Below, piece by piece: positions 32,929 to 42,419 of a DNA stretch of 58,086 nucleotides. The position numbers and the translations under genes were made by a program. Origin of the DNA: an uncultured Bacteroidales bacterium (GTDB lineage Bacteria; Bacteroidota; Bacteroidia; Bacteroidales; Bacteroidaceae). Where the stretch lies: NCBI GenBank assembly GCA_902802265.1, contig CADCLN010000014.1, positions 1-58,086 of the forward strand, given 5' to 3'. A model generated the notes under the pieces. It made no database searches. It was given only the letters and a program-made list of their open reading frames with translations, and was not told the origin of the DNA. Every line of letters starts with the position of its first letter. Positions within the stretch are counted from its first letter, which is position 1.

Positions 32929-34335
32929 ATGATAGCACGTAGATACATATATATATTATTGTGCCTGCTGCTGGCCATGCCACTCAATGCCCAGAAAGCC
33001 AAACGGAGCACCAAGACCACCCAAAAGGCAAAGCCCGTCAAGGTGGACAAGAAGAAACAGCTGCAGCAACAGAAGGCGGAAGCTGAACGGCAACGCAAGT
33101 TGCAGCAGCAGAAGGCACAGCAGCTGAACAAGAACATACGGACCAATCTGGACAGTCTGCTCATTCTTGACCATCAGATTACCCGACAGGGGAAGTCTAT
33201 CGACAGCCTGAACGGAGAGATGGGTTCGATGCAAATGCGCATCGACACATTGGAAGCCCAACTGAAACTGTTGCAGAAACAACTGGAACAAAGAAAGTCA
33301 CGCTATGCCCATGCCCTCAGGCAACAACGGCGTGCCAAAAGCATCCAGCAACGACTCACCTTCATCTTCTCGGCAGACAATTTCTCACAACTACTCCGCC
33401 GCATGCGCTATATACGCGAATACATCACCTATCAACGGGCACAAGGACAACTGATTAAGGAGAAACAGGCAGAAGTCACCCAGACACACAACCAGCTGCT
33501 GGATGCACGTGCCACCATGCAGGTGAACCTGAATACGATGGAACAGAAGAAGAAGGCGCTGCAAGGCATGAAATCCGCTTGCCAAACCAAGGCAGATTTT
33601 CTGAACAAGAACCTCGCCAACGTGCAACAACAAATTGCCGACTACCAGAAAAAGGAACAGGCCTTGAGTGCGCAGATTGACAAACTGATTCAAGAAGAAA
33701 TAGAGGCAGAACGAAAACGCAGGGCAGAGGCAGAAGCCAAACGCAGGGCAGAAGAAGCCATGCGCAAAGCCGCAGCCGAAGCGGAAGCCAAGCGAAAGGC
33801 ACAAAAGGCACAAAATAATCAGAAATCTCAGACTACTCGTAAAAATCAGAAAACACAGAACCATCGGAACAATCAAAATAATAATCAGGTAACCCCACTC
33901 TTTTCCTATAGCACAGACAGCAAACTCTCTTCCAGCTTCTCCAGCAACAAGGGACGGCTACCCATGCCTGTCACAGGCGGCTACAACGTAGTAGGACATT
34001 ACGGCAGATACACACCGCCAGGATTGCCAGGGGTTGTTCTAGTCAACAAAGGCATTGATATCCGCGCTCAGGCTGGCGCATCAGCCCGTGCCATCTTCGA
34101 CGGAGAAGTGACAGGCGTCTTCCAATATGGCGGGGGCTACATCGTCATGCTGCGCCACGGTCGCTACATCAGTGTATATTCAGGCCTACGTAGCGTGCAG
34201 GTAGCCAAAGGGCAAAGCGTAAAGACACGGAGCACACTGGGCAGCATCGGCACCGACAACGACGGGCACTACACGCTCCACTTCCAGTTGCGCAACGAAA
34301 CCCAAGAACTGAACCCCGAATTGTGGGTGAGATAA
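32929..34335 (+). CDS. envC: EnvC-like murein hydrolase activator with degenerate LytM domain
   Basis: A 468-residue exported protein: signal peptide, long coiled coils (about 25-315, rich in Gln/Lys/Ala), a low-complexity Lys/Asn/Gln linker, and a C-terminal M23/LytM domain (about 345-468). Zinc-site residues are not all kept: the usual H-x-x-x-D is NKGID (Asn373, Asp377) and the usual H-x-H is TLH (Thr449, His451). As in E. coli EnvC, this fits an activator of cell-division amidases rather than an enzyme. It lies between DUF4292 and the S1 protein gene. Confidence 0.87.
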   Translation: MIARRYIYILLCLLLAMPLNAQKAKRSTKTTQKAKPVKVDKKKQLQQQKAEAERQRKLQQQKAQQLNKNIRTNLDSLLILDHQITRQGKSIDSLNGEMGSMQMRIDTLEAQLKLLQKQLEQRKSRYAHALRQQRRAKSIQQRLTFIFSADNFSQLLRRMRYIREYITYQRAQGQLIKEKQAEVTQTHNQLLDARATMQVNLNTMEQKKKALQGMKSACQTKADFLNKNLANVQQQIADYQKKEQALSAQIDKLIQEEIEAERKRRAEAEAKRRAEEAMRKAAAEAEAKRKAQKAQNNQKSQTTRKNQKTQNHRNNQNNNQVTPLFSYSTDSKLSSSFSSNKGRLPMPVTGGYNVVGHYGRYTPPGLPGVVLVNKGIDIRAQAGASARAIFDGEVTGVFQYGGGYIVMLRHGRYISVYSGLRSVQVAKGQSVKTRSTLGSIGTDNDGHYTLHFQLRNETQELNPELWVR

Positions 34336-34352
34336 ATATCCATTGACCCAAA

Positions 34353-35051
34353 ATGAAACTGAAACTCGGCAAACGTAACCTGTTAAAGGTAGCCCGAATC
34401 CTACCCCACGGAGCCTACCTCGACGGCGGAGACATCGGAGACATCCTCCTGCCCAAACGATATTTGCAGCAAGACACCAAGGTGGGCGACACCGTCGATG
34501 TGTTTCTCTACCTCGACCACGAAGAACGGCTGACCGCCACCACGCAACACCCCCTCATCGAAGTGGGGCAATTTGCCTATCTGGAATGTACCTGGAAGAA
34601 TGAATACGGTGCCTTCCTCAACTGGGGACTGCAGAAAGACCTTTTCTGCCCATTCAAGGAACAGAAGACACCTATGCAGGTGGGCAAACGCTATCTGGTC
34701 TATTGCTACATCGATGACCTTACCTACAGGATAGTCTGCACGTCGCGTGTAGATAAACTGACCAAACCTTCAGCAGACGAAGCCCCTCGTTCACGAACAG
34801 GCGAAACAGTGGGATTCAGCCAGATGACAGGCGACCGAACCATTTTGATAGACGACTTTTCACCCCGTCTGGTGCAGTGGCTTCAGCAACACGAAAGATT
34901 CTGTCCCTACCACGACCATTCCCCTGCCGAAGACATCTATCGGGAATTTGGTGTCAGCAAAAAAATTTTCAAGCAAGCCGTCGGCGGACTCTACAAACAG
35001 GGAATCATAGAAATCCTGGACAATGGCATCCAGTTGATTTCAGAAGATTGA
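34353..35051 (+). CDS. S1-like RNA-binding protein, CvfB/YitL family
   Basis: A 232-residue protein with tandem S1-like beta domains (VARILPHGAYLDGG; GQFAYLECTWKNEYGAFLNW) and a C-terminal winged helix (IYREFGVSKKIFKQAVGGLY). CvfB proteins bind RNA and affect virulence-factor expression in Staphylococcus. It is slightly shorter than the usual 280 residues. It is 17 bases after envC and ends at a hairpin terminator. Confidence 0.82.
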   Translation: MKLKLGKRNLLKVARILPHGAYLDGGDIGDILLPKRYLQQDTKVGDTVDVFLYLDHEERLTATTQHPLIEVGQFAYLECTWKNEYGAFLNWGLQKDLFCPFKEQKTPMQVGKRYLVYCYIDDLTYRIVCTSRVDKLTKPSADEAPRSRTGETVGFSQMTGDRTILIDDFSPRLVQWLQQHERFCPYHDHSPAEDIYREFGVSKKIFKQAVGGLYKQGIIEILDNGIQLISED

Positions 35052-35053
35052 AA

Positions 35054-35099
35054 AAATAACGGATTTAGCCCGGATGGCCAAATCCGTTTTCCGTTATTT
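35054..35099. terminator. bidirectional terminator hairpin
   Basis: AAATAACGG (35054-35062) pairs with CCGTTATTT (35091-35099), with an alternative inner GGATTT/AAATCC stem. It separates convergent genes; its right edge overlaps the 3' end of the YqaA-type gene. Confidence 0.7.
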
Positions 35100-35549
35100 C
35101 AACGCCATGACGGAATAGGCAACCATGATGTAACGCAGGAGTTTTCCTGTGAGTGTGTAGAGAAATACACCCAGGGGATGGGCTCGCAGGATGCCCAAGG
35201 CGATAGATATGGCTGTGCCAAAAGCCGGAAGGAAAGAGAAGAAGGCTATCCATGCCCCCCGCCTTTCTACATACTGCTTGGTGCGCTCCAGTTTGTCTTC
35301 CCCCACGTGCATCCAGCGTGAAATCCGACGGATGTCACCCATACGTCCTAAGTAATAGTTGAACATACTGCCGAGGACGTTTCCGATGGTACCGCTGACG
35401 ACGGTGAGTATGGGGTTCATGGTCGTAGCAGCAAGCAGGGCTCCCATCACGGCTTCAGAACTGAAGGGCACAAACGTGCCTGCCAAAAAGGAGGCAAGCC
35501 CCATCCCCCAATAGCCGTAGGTGACAAAGAATTCGTTCAGACTATCCAT
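35094..35549 (-). CDS. DedA/YqaA-type membrane protein
   Basis: A 151-residue multi-pass protein of the SNARE-associated (DedA-like) YqaA group: GLASFLAGTFVPFSSEAVMG, GNVLGSMFNYYLGR and FSFLPAFGTAISIALGILR. DedA relatives act in lipid flipping and membrane homeostasis. It is 36 bases downstream of another membrane protein gene on the same strand. Confidence 0.87.
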   Translation of the reverse strand: MDSLNEFFVTYGYWGMGLASFLAGTFVPFSSEAVMGALLAATTMNPILTVVSGTIGNVLGSMFNYYLGRMGDIRRISRWMHVGEDKLERTKQYVERRGAWIAFFSFLPAFGTAISIALGILRAHPLGVFLYTLTGKLLRYIMVAYSVMALK

Positions 35550-35585
35550 GGATTTTTGCGTTTTTCGTTTTTTGAAGTTCTCAGG

Positions 35586-36572
35586 TTATGAAATATAGGA
35601 AATGAAGCAGACGGCAAGGCTGGCCATGAGGAAGATGATGCTGAAGACATGAGAGAACCTGTTGTAGGTCTGTGCCATGAAATGACCACCCATGATGGCG
35701 GCATCTGCAACCAAAAGGGGAAGAAGTTGATAAAAGTATTGCATCTGGAACAAGAGGAGGAAGATCACGAACAAAGCATGAATGACGATGACATGATAGA
35801 GGATGCGGGTGCGGGTTTTATCAAGATATTTTTTCAGAAACAAATCAACGATTCCAACGGCAAGCAGCAGCAAAATATAGACGAACTGAACGATTTGTCG
35901 GGGGGACATTTTTTCGTAGTTTGCATGAATGTCAGCAGCGGTGAATTCGTCTTGGATGGGCAAAAAGCCGGACAGGGAGAAAGAGGGGGAGAAGACGGTT
36001 GGCCACGCCATCTGAACGGGAATCCACGCGTCGTATTCACCGAGGAAGAACCTGACACCAAAGGCCATCCAATAAGGGAATGCCAATGCCAAAAGGGAGG
36101 CCATCCCGCTTTTCAGCGAGAACCCACGCATATACATCTGACAAAGCCAATAGACTGGCACAAGAAAAAGAATCGGCGGAAAGACCAACGACACCAATGC
36201 CAGCGGGAGGTAGGTGAAGAATGAAAGGAGGGGGCTTGCGGACTGATACATTTGGAAAAACGGGAAGAAAGACACAAGGGACAACACAAGCACAACGTGC
36301 CCCAACTGAAAAGAATGCAGCTGGACTATCACCGCCAGCAGCACGGCAAAAAGACTGCTGATAAACCTGGAACTGATTCGAAGCAACACATTCCGGTTGT
36401 TCAGTTCTGCCAACAAATACACGGCAAAGGCAGAGGCACCCATGCCCAGCCACAAACGCATTCCTTCATCGTTGCTGGGACGAAACAACAACCACACGGC
36501 GATGGCAACAGCCGAGACGATGGGTAGCGTGAAAGGACTGCCTGCGATGATTTTTTGAAACTCCAATCTCAT
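35586..36572 (-). CDS. multi-pass membrane protein of unknown function
   Basis: A 328-residue protein with about eight hydrophobic segments (for example LPIVSAVAIAVWLLF, VLLAVIVQLHSFQL, YHVIVIHALFVIFLLLFQMQ). I recall similar DUF6427-type proteins in Bacteroidetes but am not certain. It is first in a two-gene minus-strand unit, with its promoter about 65 bases upstream and divergent from miaB. Confidence 0.75.
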   Translation of the reverse strand: MRLEFQKIIAGSPFTLPIVSAVAIAVWLLFRPSNDEGMRLWLGMGASAFAVYLLAELNNRNVLLRISSRFISSLFAVLLAVIVQLHSFQLGHVVLVLSLVSFFPFFQMYQSASPLLSFFTYLPLALVSLVFPPILFLVPVYWLCQMYMRGFSLKSGMASLLALAFPYWMAFGVRFFLGEYDAWIPVQMAWPTVFSPSFSLSGFLPIQDEFTAADIHANYEKMSPRQIVQFVYILLLLAVGIVDLFLKKYLDKTRTRILYHVIVIHALFVIFLLLFQMQYFYQLLPLLVADAAIMGGHFMAQTYNRFSHVFSIIFLMASLAVCFISYIS

Positions 36573-36636
36573 TTATAATTCAATTTATTATTGGGTTTTA
36601 TACGGACAGAATGAGTAAAAAAAACTAATTTGGGGT

Positions 36637-36645
36637 GCAAAGTTA
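36637..36645 (-). promoter_or_regulatory. -7 promoter element for the 36572 membrane-protein unit
   Basis: Minus strand reads TAACTTTGC. It is divergent from the miaB promoter 44 bases away. Confidence 0.65.
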
Positions 36646-36688
36646 AAGAAAAATGAAGAATGAAGGATGAAGAATGAAGAATATTTCT

Positions 36689-36697
36689 TAACTTTGC
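36689..36697 (+). promoter_or_regulatory. -7 promoter element for miaB
   Basis: TAACTTTGC, 50 bases before ATG 36748. The purine-rich GAATGAAGAATATT just before it recurs upstream of the DUF4292 gene (about 32180-32195). Confidence 0.7.
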
Positions 36698-36747
36698 ACT
36701 CCATTTTGTTGTGAATGGGATAAAAACGACGAATAAAGGGTTGATTC

Positions 36748-38061
36748 ATGAAGAAACTTTTTATTGAGACTTATGGCTGCCAAATGAACGTTGCCGACAG
36801 TGAGGTGATTGCATCGGTCATGAAGATGGCAGACTATGAGGTATGCGGTTCGCTGGAAGATGCTGACGCCATCTTACTCAATACTTGTTCTGTTCGCGAA
36901 AATGCAGAGAACAAGATTTATAACAGGCTGGAAGCACTCCAGGCCATGCAGAGAAAGGGGCGCAGGCTGATTGTCGGTGTGGTGGGATGTATGGCAGAGC
37001 GTGTGAAGGAGGATTTGATTTTGCATCATCCCGTTGACCTTGTGGCTGGACCTGATGCGTATCTTTCACTACCCGAACTTTTTGCCAGTGCAGAAATGGG
37101 CAAAAAGGCTATCAATGTTGAACTTTCGACCACGGAGACTTATCGCGACATCGTCCCTGAACGTGTTTGCGGCAGCCATGTAAGCGGTTTTGTAAGCATC
37201 ATGAGGGGGTGTAATAATTTTTGCCATTATTGCATCGTGCCTTATACGCGTGGCCGAGAACGTTCCAGGGAGGTGGACAGCGTGCTGGCTGAAGTGAAGG
37301 ATCTGGGCGCAAGGGGGTACAAGGAGGTGACACTGCTGGGACAGAACGTAAACAGTTATCGGTGTGGAGACGTGGGTTTCCCGCAGCTGCTGTCTGTCGT
37401 TGCCGAGGCTGTACCCACGATGCGTGTTCGCTTTACCACTTCGCACCCGAAGGACATGAGCGACGAGACATTGGAGGTGATAGCCAGTCACGAGAATCTT
37501 TGTCGGCACATCCATCTGCCTGTGCAGTCGGGCAGTAACCGCATTTTGAAGCTGATGAACCGCCAATATACGCGCGAATGGTATCTGGACAGGGTAGCTG
37601 CCATCCGCCGCATTTTGCCAGACTGCGGATTGACAACGGACCTCTTTGTGGGTTATCACTCCGAAACGGAAGAAGACCACCGTTTGTCGCTTTCGCTGAT
37701 GAGGGAGTGTGGATATGACAGCGCTTTCATGTTTAAGTATTCGGAACGCCCTGGCACGTATGCCTCGAAGCACTTGCCCGACGATGTGCCCGAGGAGGAA
37801 AAAATCCGTCGCTTGAACGAGATGATTGCTTTGCAGAATGAGTTGTCGGCAGAAAGTTACCGGAAAGACATCGGAAAGACATTTGAAATCCTGACAGAGG
37901 GTGTAAGCAAACGGTCGAAGGACCAGCTGTTTGGACGCACGGAGCAAAACAAGGTGGTGGTGTTTGACCGTGGTTCGCACCGTATCGGAGATTTTGTCAA
38001 AGTAAAAATCACGGCGGCTTCCTCTGCCACCCTCAAGGGGGTAGAAACGAATGACCATTAA
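36748..38061 (+). CDS. miaB: tRNA-2-methylthio-N6-dimethylallyladenosine synthase
   Basis: A 437-residue radical-SAM methylthiotransferase that adds the 2-methylthio group at A37 of tRNAs. The N-terminal cluster cysteines lie in YGCQMN, NTCSVREN and VVGCMAERVK; the radical-SAM CxxxCxxC is RGCNNFCHYC; a TRAM domain ends the protein. Length is normal. The C-terminal tail after the TRAM domain (SSATLKGVETNDH) contains DNA with CCCTCAAGGGGG, a possible trace of a dispersed repeat. Confidence 0.96.
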   Translation: MKKLFIETYGCQMNVADSEVIASVMKMADYEVCGSLEDADAILLNTCSVRENAENKIYNRLEALQAMQRKGRRLIVGVVGCMAERVKEDLILHHPVDLVAGPDAYLSLPELFASAEMGKKAINVELSTTETYRDIVPERVCGSHVSGFVSIMRGCNNFCHYCIVPYTRGRERSREVDSVLAEVKDLGARGYKEVTLLGQNVNSYRCGDVGFPQLLSVVAEAVPTMRVRFTTSHPKDMSDETLEVIASHENLCRHIHLPVQSGSNRILKLMNRQYTREWYLDRVAAIRRILPDCGLTTDLFVGYHSETEEDHRLSLSLMRECGYDSAFMFKYSERPGTYASKHLPDDVPEEEKIRRLNEMIALQNELSAESYRKDIGKTFEILTEGVSKRSKDQLFGRTEQNKVVVFDRGSHRIGDFVKVKITAASSATLKGVETNDH

Positions 38062-38096
38062 TCACCCGACTTGACTAAAGATTCATATACACGCAC

Positions 38097-38963
38097 ATGA
38101 AGAAACATTCCTCTATTTTTTCCACGCATTTCATCACACCCGCCATCAGCACGACGTTGGTGCTGGTCTTGTTGGGCACTATTGTGTTCTTTGTGCTGAC
38201 GGCACATAGGCTTTCGGACTATGTACGTGAAAACATCAATGTAAGTGTGCTGATTTCTGATGATTTGCCTGCCGAAGAAATCGTAAAACTAAAAGACGGT
38301 TTCCGACGGGATCCATACGTCAAGTCGGTTGTTTACGTTTCAAAGGAAAATGCGCTGAAGGAAGCGACCCGCGCCATGGGTTCTGACCCCACAGAGTTTC
38401 TGGGCTATAATCCGTTTACGGCTTCTTTCGAAATTAACATCAAGGCTGACTATGCCACTCCGCAAGGTATGGACAACATTGTGAAGAAAATGAAGATGAC
38501 GCCAGCCGTGGTAGATGTCGTTTATCAGCGAGACCTCATTGAGTCGGTCAACCGAAACATCCAGAAGCTGAGTGTCGTCTTGCTGGTCATCGCCGCTCTG
38601 TTTACTTACATTTCGTTTGCACTCATCAACAACACGGTGCGCTTGGCTATATTCGCCAAACGGTTCATTATCAACACTATGAAACTGGTGGGCGCAAAGT
38701 GGAGTTTCATTCGCCGTCCGTTTTTGGCAAATGGTGCTACGCTGGGGATTTTCAGCGGCATCGTGGCTGACGGCATCCTTTATTCGGGCTTTGTTTGGCT
38801 GCAAAAATATGAACCTGAAATCAACTTGGTTGTGGGCAAAGATGTCTTGATGATTGTGGGTGGTGCGGTGCTGGTCTTCGGCCTCATCATCACAACGCTA
38901 TGCACACTGGTCTCTTTGCAGAAATACTTGAAGATGTCAACCAATAAATTGTATCATATATGA
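38097..38963 (+). CDS. ftsX: cell-division ABC-transporter-like protein FtsX
   Basis: A 288-residue four-helix membrane protein of the FtsX family, which with FtsE controls periplasmic murein amidases through EnvC-type activators. Seen are the first helix (about 20-40), a periplasmic domain with FRRDPYVKSVVYVSKENALK, and three C-terminal helices. ftsE is not in the window; the EnvC-like protein at 32929 could be its partner. It is followed by DUF3098 and uppP. Confidence 0.92.
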   Translation: MKKHSSIFSTHFITPAISTTLVLVLLGTIVFFVLTAHRLSDYVRENINVSVLISDDLPAEEIVKLKDGFRRDPYVKSVVYVSKENALKEATRAMGSDPTEFLGYNPFTASFEINIKADYATPQGMDNIVKKMKMTPAVVDVVYQRDLIESVNRNIQKLSVVLLVIAALFTYISFALINNTVRLAIFAKRFIINTMKLVGAKWSFIRRPFLANGATLGIFSGIVADGILYSGFVWLQKYEPEINLVVGKDVLMIVGGAVLVFGLIITTLCTLVSLQKYLKMSTNKLYHI

Positions 38964-38985
38964 TTCACCATTAATTATTACCGAT

Positions 38986-39213
38986 ATGCACAACTTTGCT
39001 TTTTCAAAAATCAATTACATTCTGTTGGTGATAGGGTTAGCTATCATCATTCTGGGCTTCATCCTGATGTCGGGCAACGGCACCACAGAGGAGGCTTTCA
39101 ATCCAGAAATCTTTAGTGATACACGTATCAAGGTGGCTCCTATGGTGAGCTTGTTTGGTTTCGTTTTTGTCATCGTGGCTATTCTTTGGCCTTCAAAAAG
39201 GAGTAGGGTATGA
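38986..39213 (+). CDS. DUF3098 small membrane protein
   Basis: A 75-residue protein with two transmembrane helices ([20 protein letters not shown] and [16 protein letters not shown]) and the conserved FNPEIFS segment. It lies between ftsX and uppP, overlapping uppP by 4 bases (ATGA). Function unknown. Confidence 0.9.
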   Translation: MHNFAFSKINYILLVIGLAIIILGFILMSGNGTTEEAFNPEIFSDTRIKVAPMVSLFGFVFVIVAILWPSKRSRV

Positions 39214-40034
39214 GCGATATTCAAGCCTTGATTCTTGGCATTGTACAAGGACTTACTGAGTATTTGCCTGTGAGCAGCAGCGGCCATCTTCAGATAGGCC
39301 ATTATCTGCTGGGCACGGCAGCGTTTGACAGTCTCACTTTCGACATCGTGGTACATGTGGCTACGGTATTTGCCACGCTGGTCATCCTGTGGAAGGAAGT
39401 TTTCTGGATTTTCAGGGGTTTGTTCCGCTGGGACGGCAGACTGAACGACGAGCAGCGCTATGCTGTCAATATTCTGATTTCGATGATTCCGATTGGCATT
39501 GTGGGTCTCTTCTTCAAGGATTATGTAGATGCCATCTTTGAGGGCAGCCTCATCGTGGTGGGTGTTTGTCTGCTGGTCACAGCCTGTCTGTTGGCCATGA
39601 CGCATTTCTACAAGCCGCAGGAACGTGAAGGCATTTCGCCGCTTCATGCTTTCATCATTGGCATGGCACAGGCTGTGGCCGTACTGCCAGGGCTTTCACG
39701 CAGCGGTTCCACCATCGCCACGGGTCTTCTGCTAGGCAACAAGAAGCAGAACCTGGCGCAGTTTTCTTTCTTGATGGTGATTCCTCCGATTTTAGGAGAA
39801 GCCCTTTTGGATTTTAAGCACATCGTCAGCCCCAGTGCCGAGTATCTGGCAGAGCATGGCACAGAGGCTGCCATCCCTATGTCGGCACTCGTCGTGGGCT
39901 TCGTTGCCGCTTTTGTCAGCGGTTGTATTGCGTGCAAGTGGATGATTAGCATTGTAAAGCAGTGCAAACTCATTTATTTTGCCATCTATTGCGCTATCGT
40001 TGGTTTGGTGGCTATCGTTTCTCAGATCGTGTAA
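39210..40034 (+). CDS. uppP: undecaprenyl-diphosphate phosphatase
   Basis: A 274-residue membrane enzyme that recycles undecaprenyl pyrophosphate, the lipid carrier of cell-wall precursors. Motifs: [20 protein letters not shown] and [18 protein letters not shown], with about eight membrane helices. It is coupled to the DUF3098 gene and 15 bases before truB. Confidence 0.96.
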   Translation: MSDIQALILGIVQGLTEYLPVSSSGHLQIGHYLLGTAAFDSLTFDIVVHVATVFATLVILWKEVFWIFRGLFRWDGRLNDEQRYAVNILISMIPIGIVGLFFKDYVDAIFEGSLIVVGVCLLVTACLLAMTHFYKPQEREGISPLHAFIIGMAQAVAVLPGLSRSGSTIATGLLLGNKKQNLAQFSFLMVIPPILGEALLDFKHIVSPSAEYLAEHGTEAAIPMSALVVGFVAAFVSGCIACKWMISIVKQCKLIYFAIYCAIVGLVAIVSQIV

Positions 40035-40049
40035 ATAAAAGAAGGGGAT

Positions 40050-40829
40050 ATGTGCGACGTGACGATGTCTGAAATACTGGCTTTCAACAAGCCTTACCGC
40101 TGGACTTCTTTCAACCTGGTGTCGAAGGTGCGTGGCGAATTGTCTCGCCGACTCGGGGTGAAGAAGGTCAAGGTGGGGCACGCAGGAACGCTTGACCCCC
40201 TGGCTACCGGTGTGCTGATTGTCTGCACAGGCAAGGCAACCAAGGAGATTGACCGTCTGCAAGCTGGCACCAAGGAATATGTTGCCAGCATCAAGTTGGG
40301 GGCTACAACACCGTCGTTTGACATGGAGACTGCCGAAGATGCCTGGTTTCCCACAGAACAGATTACACGGGAGCGAGCAGAAGAGGTTTTGTCCCATTTC
40401 ATCGGGGAAATTCACCAGATTCCACCCGTTTATTCGGCCGTAAAGGTGGATGGAAAACGCGCCTTCAAATATGCTCGAACTGGCACAGAAGTAGAACTGA
40501 AACCCAAAACGCTCGTGATTGACGAACTGGAACTTGTCAGCCTGGAGTGGATAACCCCCGAAGGCATGAAGCCAGAGATGGACGACAAGAAGGAGCGGAT
40601 TAAGTACCAGCACGAAAACTTGAATGCCCCCTATCTGCAACTCGTGGTTCGGGTAGTATGTTCAAAGGGTACATACATCCGAGCCTTGGCACGCGACATC
40701 GGACAGGCGCTGGATTCTGGTGCTTATCTGACAGGGTTGATTCGTACACGCATTGGCGATTATACGCTGAAAGACTGTCTTGACATTGAGCATTTTGACG
40801 AATGGATCAATGCCCATATCGCATCATAA
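40050..40829 (+). CDS. truB: tRNA pseudouridine-55 synthase
   Basis: A 259-residue enzyme making pseudouridine 55 in the tRNA T-loop. The catalytic Asp is in GHAGTLDPLATGVL, with KGTYIRALARDIG further on. Start may be ATG 40050 or ATG 40065 (MSEILAFNKP); the latter matches relatives better. It lies between uppP and queA. Confidence 0.95.
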   Translation: MCDVTMSEILAFNKPYRWTSFNLVSKVRGELSRRLGVKKVKVGHAGTLDPLATGVLIVCTGKATKEIDRLQAGTKEYVASIKLGATTPSFDMETAEDAWFPTEQITRERAEEVLSHFIGEIHQIPPVYSAVKVDGKRAFKYARTGTEVELKPKTLVIDELELVSLEWITPEGMKPEMDDKKERIKYQHENLNAPYLQLVVRVVCSKGTYIRALARDIGQALDSGAYLTGLIRTRIGDYTLKDCLDIEHFDEWINAHIAS

Positions 40830-40861
40830 ATATTTAATATACAGAAAAAACAGAAAAAGAC

Positions 40862-41947
40862 ATGAAACTCTCACAATTCAAGTTCAAGCTTCCTGAAGAC
40901 AAAATTGCGCTTTACCCTCCCTTTAAGAATTTTGGTGAAGGACGCGTTTATAACCGTGACGAATGTAGGATGATGGTTGTGCACCGCACGACGGGTGAGA
41001 TTGAGCACCGCACTTTCAAGGATATTCTTGAGTATTTTGATGAGGGCGACGCTTTTATCTTCAACGACACGAAGGTTTTTCCAGCCCGCCTGTATGGCAA
41101 CAAGGAGAAAACGGGCGCTCGCATTGAGGTGTTTTTGCTTCGAGAACTGAATCCCGACCTTCGCCTCTGGGATGTGCTGGTAGATCCTGCCCGCAAAATA
41201 CGTATCGGCAATAAGTTGTATTTTGGTGAAGACGAGTCGATGGTGGCAGAGGTGATTGACAACACAACCAGCCGAGGACGCACACTGCGTTTCCTCTACG
41301 ACGGTCCGCACGATGAGTTCAAGGAAGCACTCTATGCTTTGGGCGAAGCGCCACTGCCCGACGATGTCCGTTCTCATCGAAAGGCCGAAAAGGATGACCT
41401 TGAGAATTTCCAAACGATTTATGCTAAACATGAAGGGGCTGTGACGGCTCCTGCCTCTGGTCTGCACTTCAGCAAACAGCTGATGAAGCGCATGGAGATA
41501 AAGGGCATAGAAGAGGCTTTCATCACGATGCACTGTGGACTGGGTAATTTCCGTAGCATTGACGTAGAAGATCTGACGAAACACAAGACCGACAGCGAAC
41601 AGATGTTCATATCAGCAAAAGCTTGCGAAATCGTGAATCGAGCCAGAGAGGGGGGGCATCAGGTTTGTGCCGTGGGTACAACAACCCTTCGGGCTACAGA
41701 GACAGCGGTGGGTCCAGGCGGCATCCTGAAGGAGTTTGACGGATGGACCAACAAATTCATTTTCCCGCCCTACGACTTCCAGGTATGCAACGCTTTTCTT
41801 GTCAATTTCCAAATGCCACTTTCCACCATGCTCATGCTGGTAGCAGCCTTTGGCGGTTATTCTGTCGTCATGAATGCCTATAATGAGGCTCTGAAGAAAG
41901 ACTACAAATTCGGAACTTATGGTGATGTCATGCTCATCGTCAGCTAA
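40862..41947 (+). CDS. queA: S-adenosylmethionine:tRNA ribosyltransferase-isomerase
   Basis: A 361-residue enzyme of queuosine synthesis that transfers the ribosyl part of SAM to preQ1 in tRNA. Signatures: [52 protein letters not shown]. Length is normal. The start codon of folK is one base after its stop. Confidence 0.96.
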   Translation: MKLSQFKFKLPEDKIALYPPFKNFGEGRVYNRDECRMMVVHRTTGEIEHRTFKDILEYFDEGDAFIFNDTKVFPARLYGNKEKTGARIEVFLLRELNPDLRLWDVLVDPARKIRIGNKLYFGEDESMVAEVIDNTTSRGRTLRFLYDGPHDEFKEALYALGEAPLPDDVRSHRKAEKDDLENFQTIYAKHEGAVTAPASGLHFSKQLMKRMEIKGIEEAFITMHCGLGNFRSIDVEDLTKHKTDSEQMFISAKACEIVNRAREGGHQVCAVGTTTLRATETAVGPGGILKEFDGWTNKFIFPPYDFQVCNAFLVNFQMPLSTMLMLVAAFGGYSVVMNAYNEALKKDYKFGTYGDVMLIVS

Positions 41948-41948
41948 G

Positions 41949-42419
41949 ATGCACTTGACTTTCCTTTCGCTGGGCAGCAACCTGGGACATAAGGAACAGA
42001 ACATTCGGAATGCCATCAAACTGATAGCCGAACAAATTGGCACTATCAAGGCACAATCTTCGTTCCTCGAAACAGAGCCATGGGGATTTCAATCGTCCAA
42101 CAAATTTCTGAACGCAGCCGTCCGTGTAGAGACATCGCTAACACCATGTGCCTTGCTCCGAAAACTACAATCCATCGAGAAAAAGCTGGGACGCACTCGG
42201 AAGACACAACCTGCACAGCGTGGAGAACAGCCACAATACGAAGACCGCATCATAGACATAGACATTCTTCTATATTATAAAGAATGTAACGCCACGCCCC
42301 AATTCGATTTCAACGATTGGGGCGGTAGCGTTCAGATTTCCACACCTTCACTCACCATTCCGCATCCGCACATGCATGAACGTGATTTTGTACTTATTCC
42401 TTTAAAAGAAATCTTATGA
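41949..42419 (+). CDS. folK: hydroxymethyl-dihydropterin pyrophosphokinase
   Basis: A 156-residue enzyme of folate synthesis that pyrophosphorylates 6-hydroxymethyl-7,8-dihydropterin. Motifs: LSLGSNLGHKEQNIRNAI, FLETEPWG, and DRIIDIDILLYY. ATG 41949 gives the normal N-terminus. It overlaps the DPP IV gene by 4 bases (ATGA). Confidence 0.95.
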   Translation: MHLTFLSLGSNLGHKEQNIRNAIKLIAEQIGTIKAQSSFLETEPWGFQSSNKFLNAAVRVETSLTPCALLRKLQSIEKKLGRTRKTQPAQRGEQPQYEDRIIDIDILLYYKECNATPQFDFNDWGGSVQISTPSLTIPHPHMHERDFVLIPLKEIL

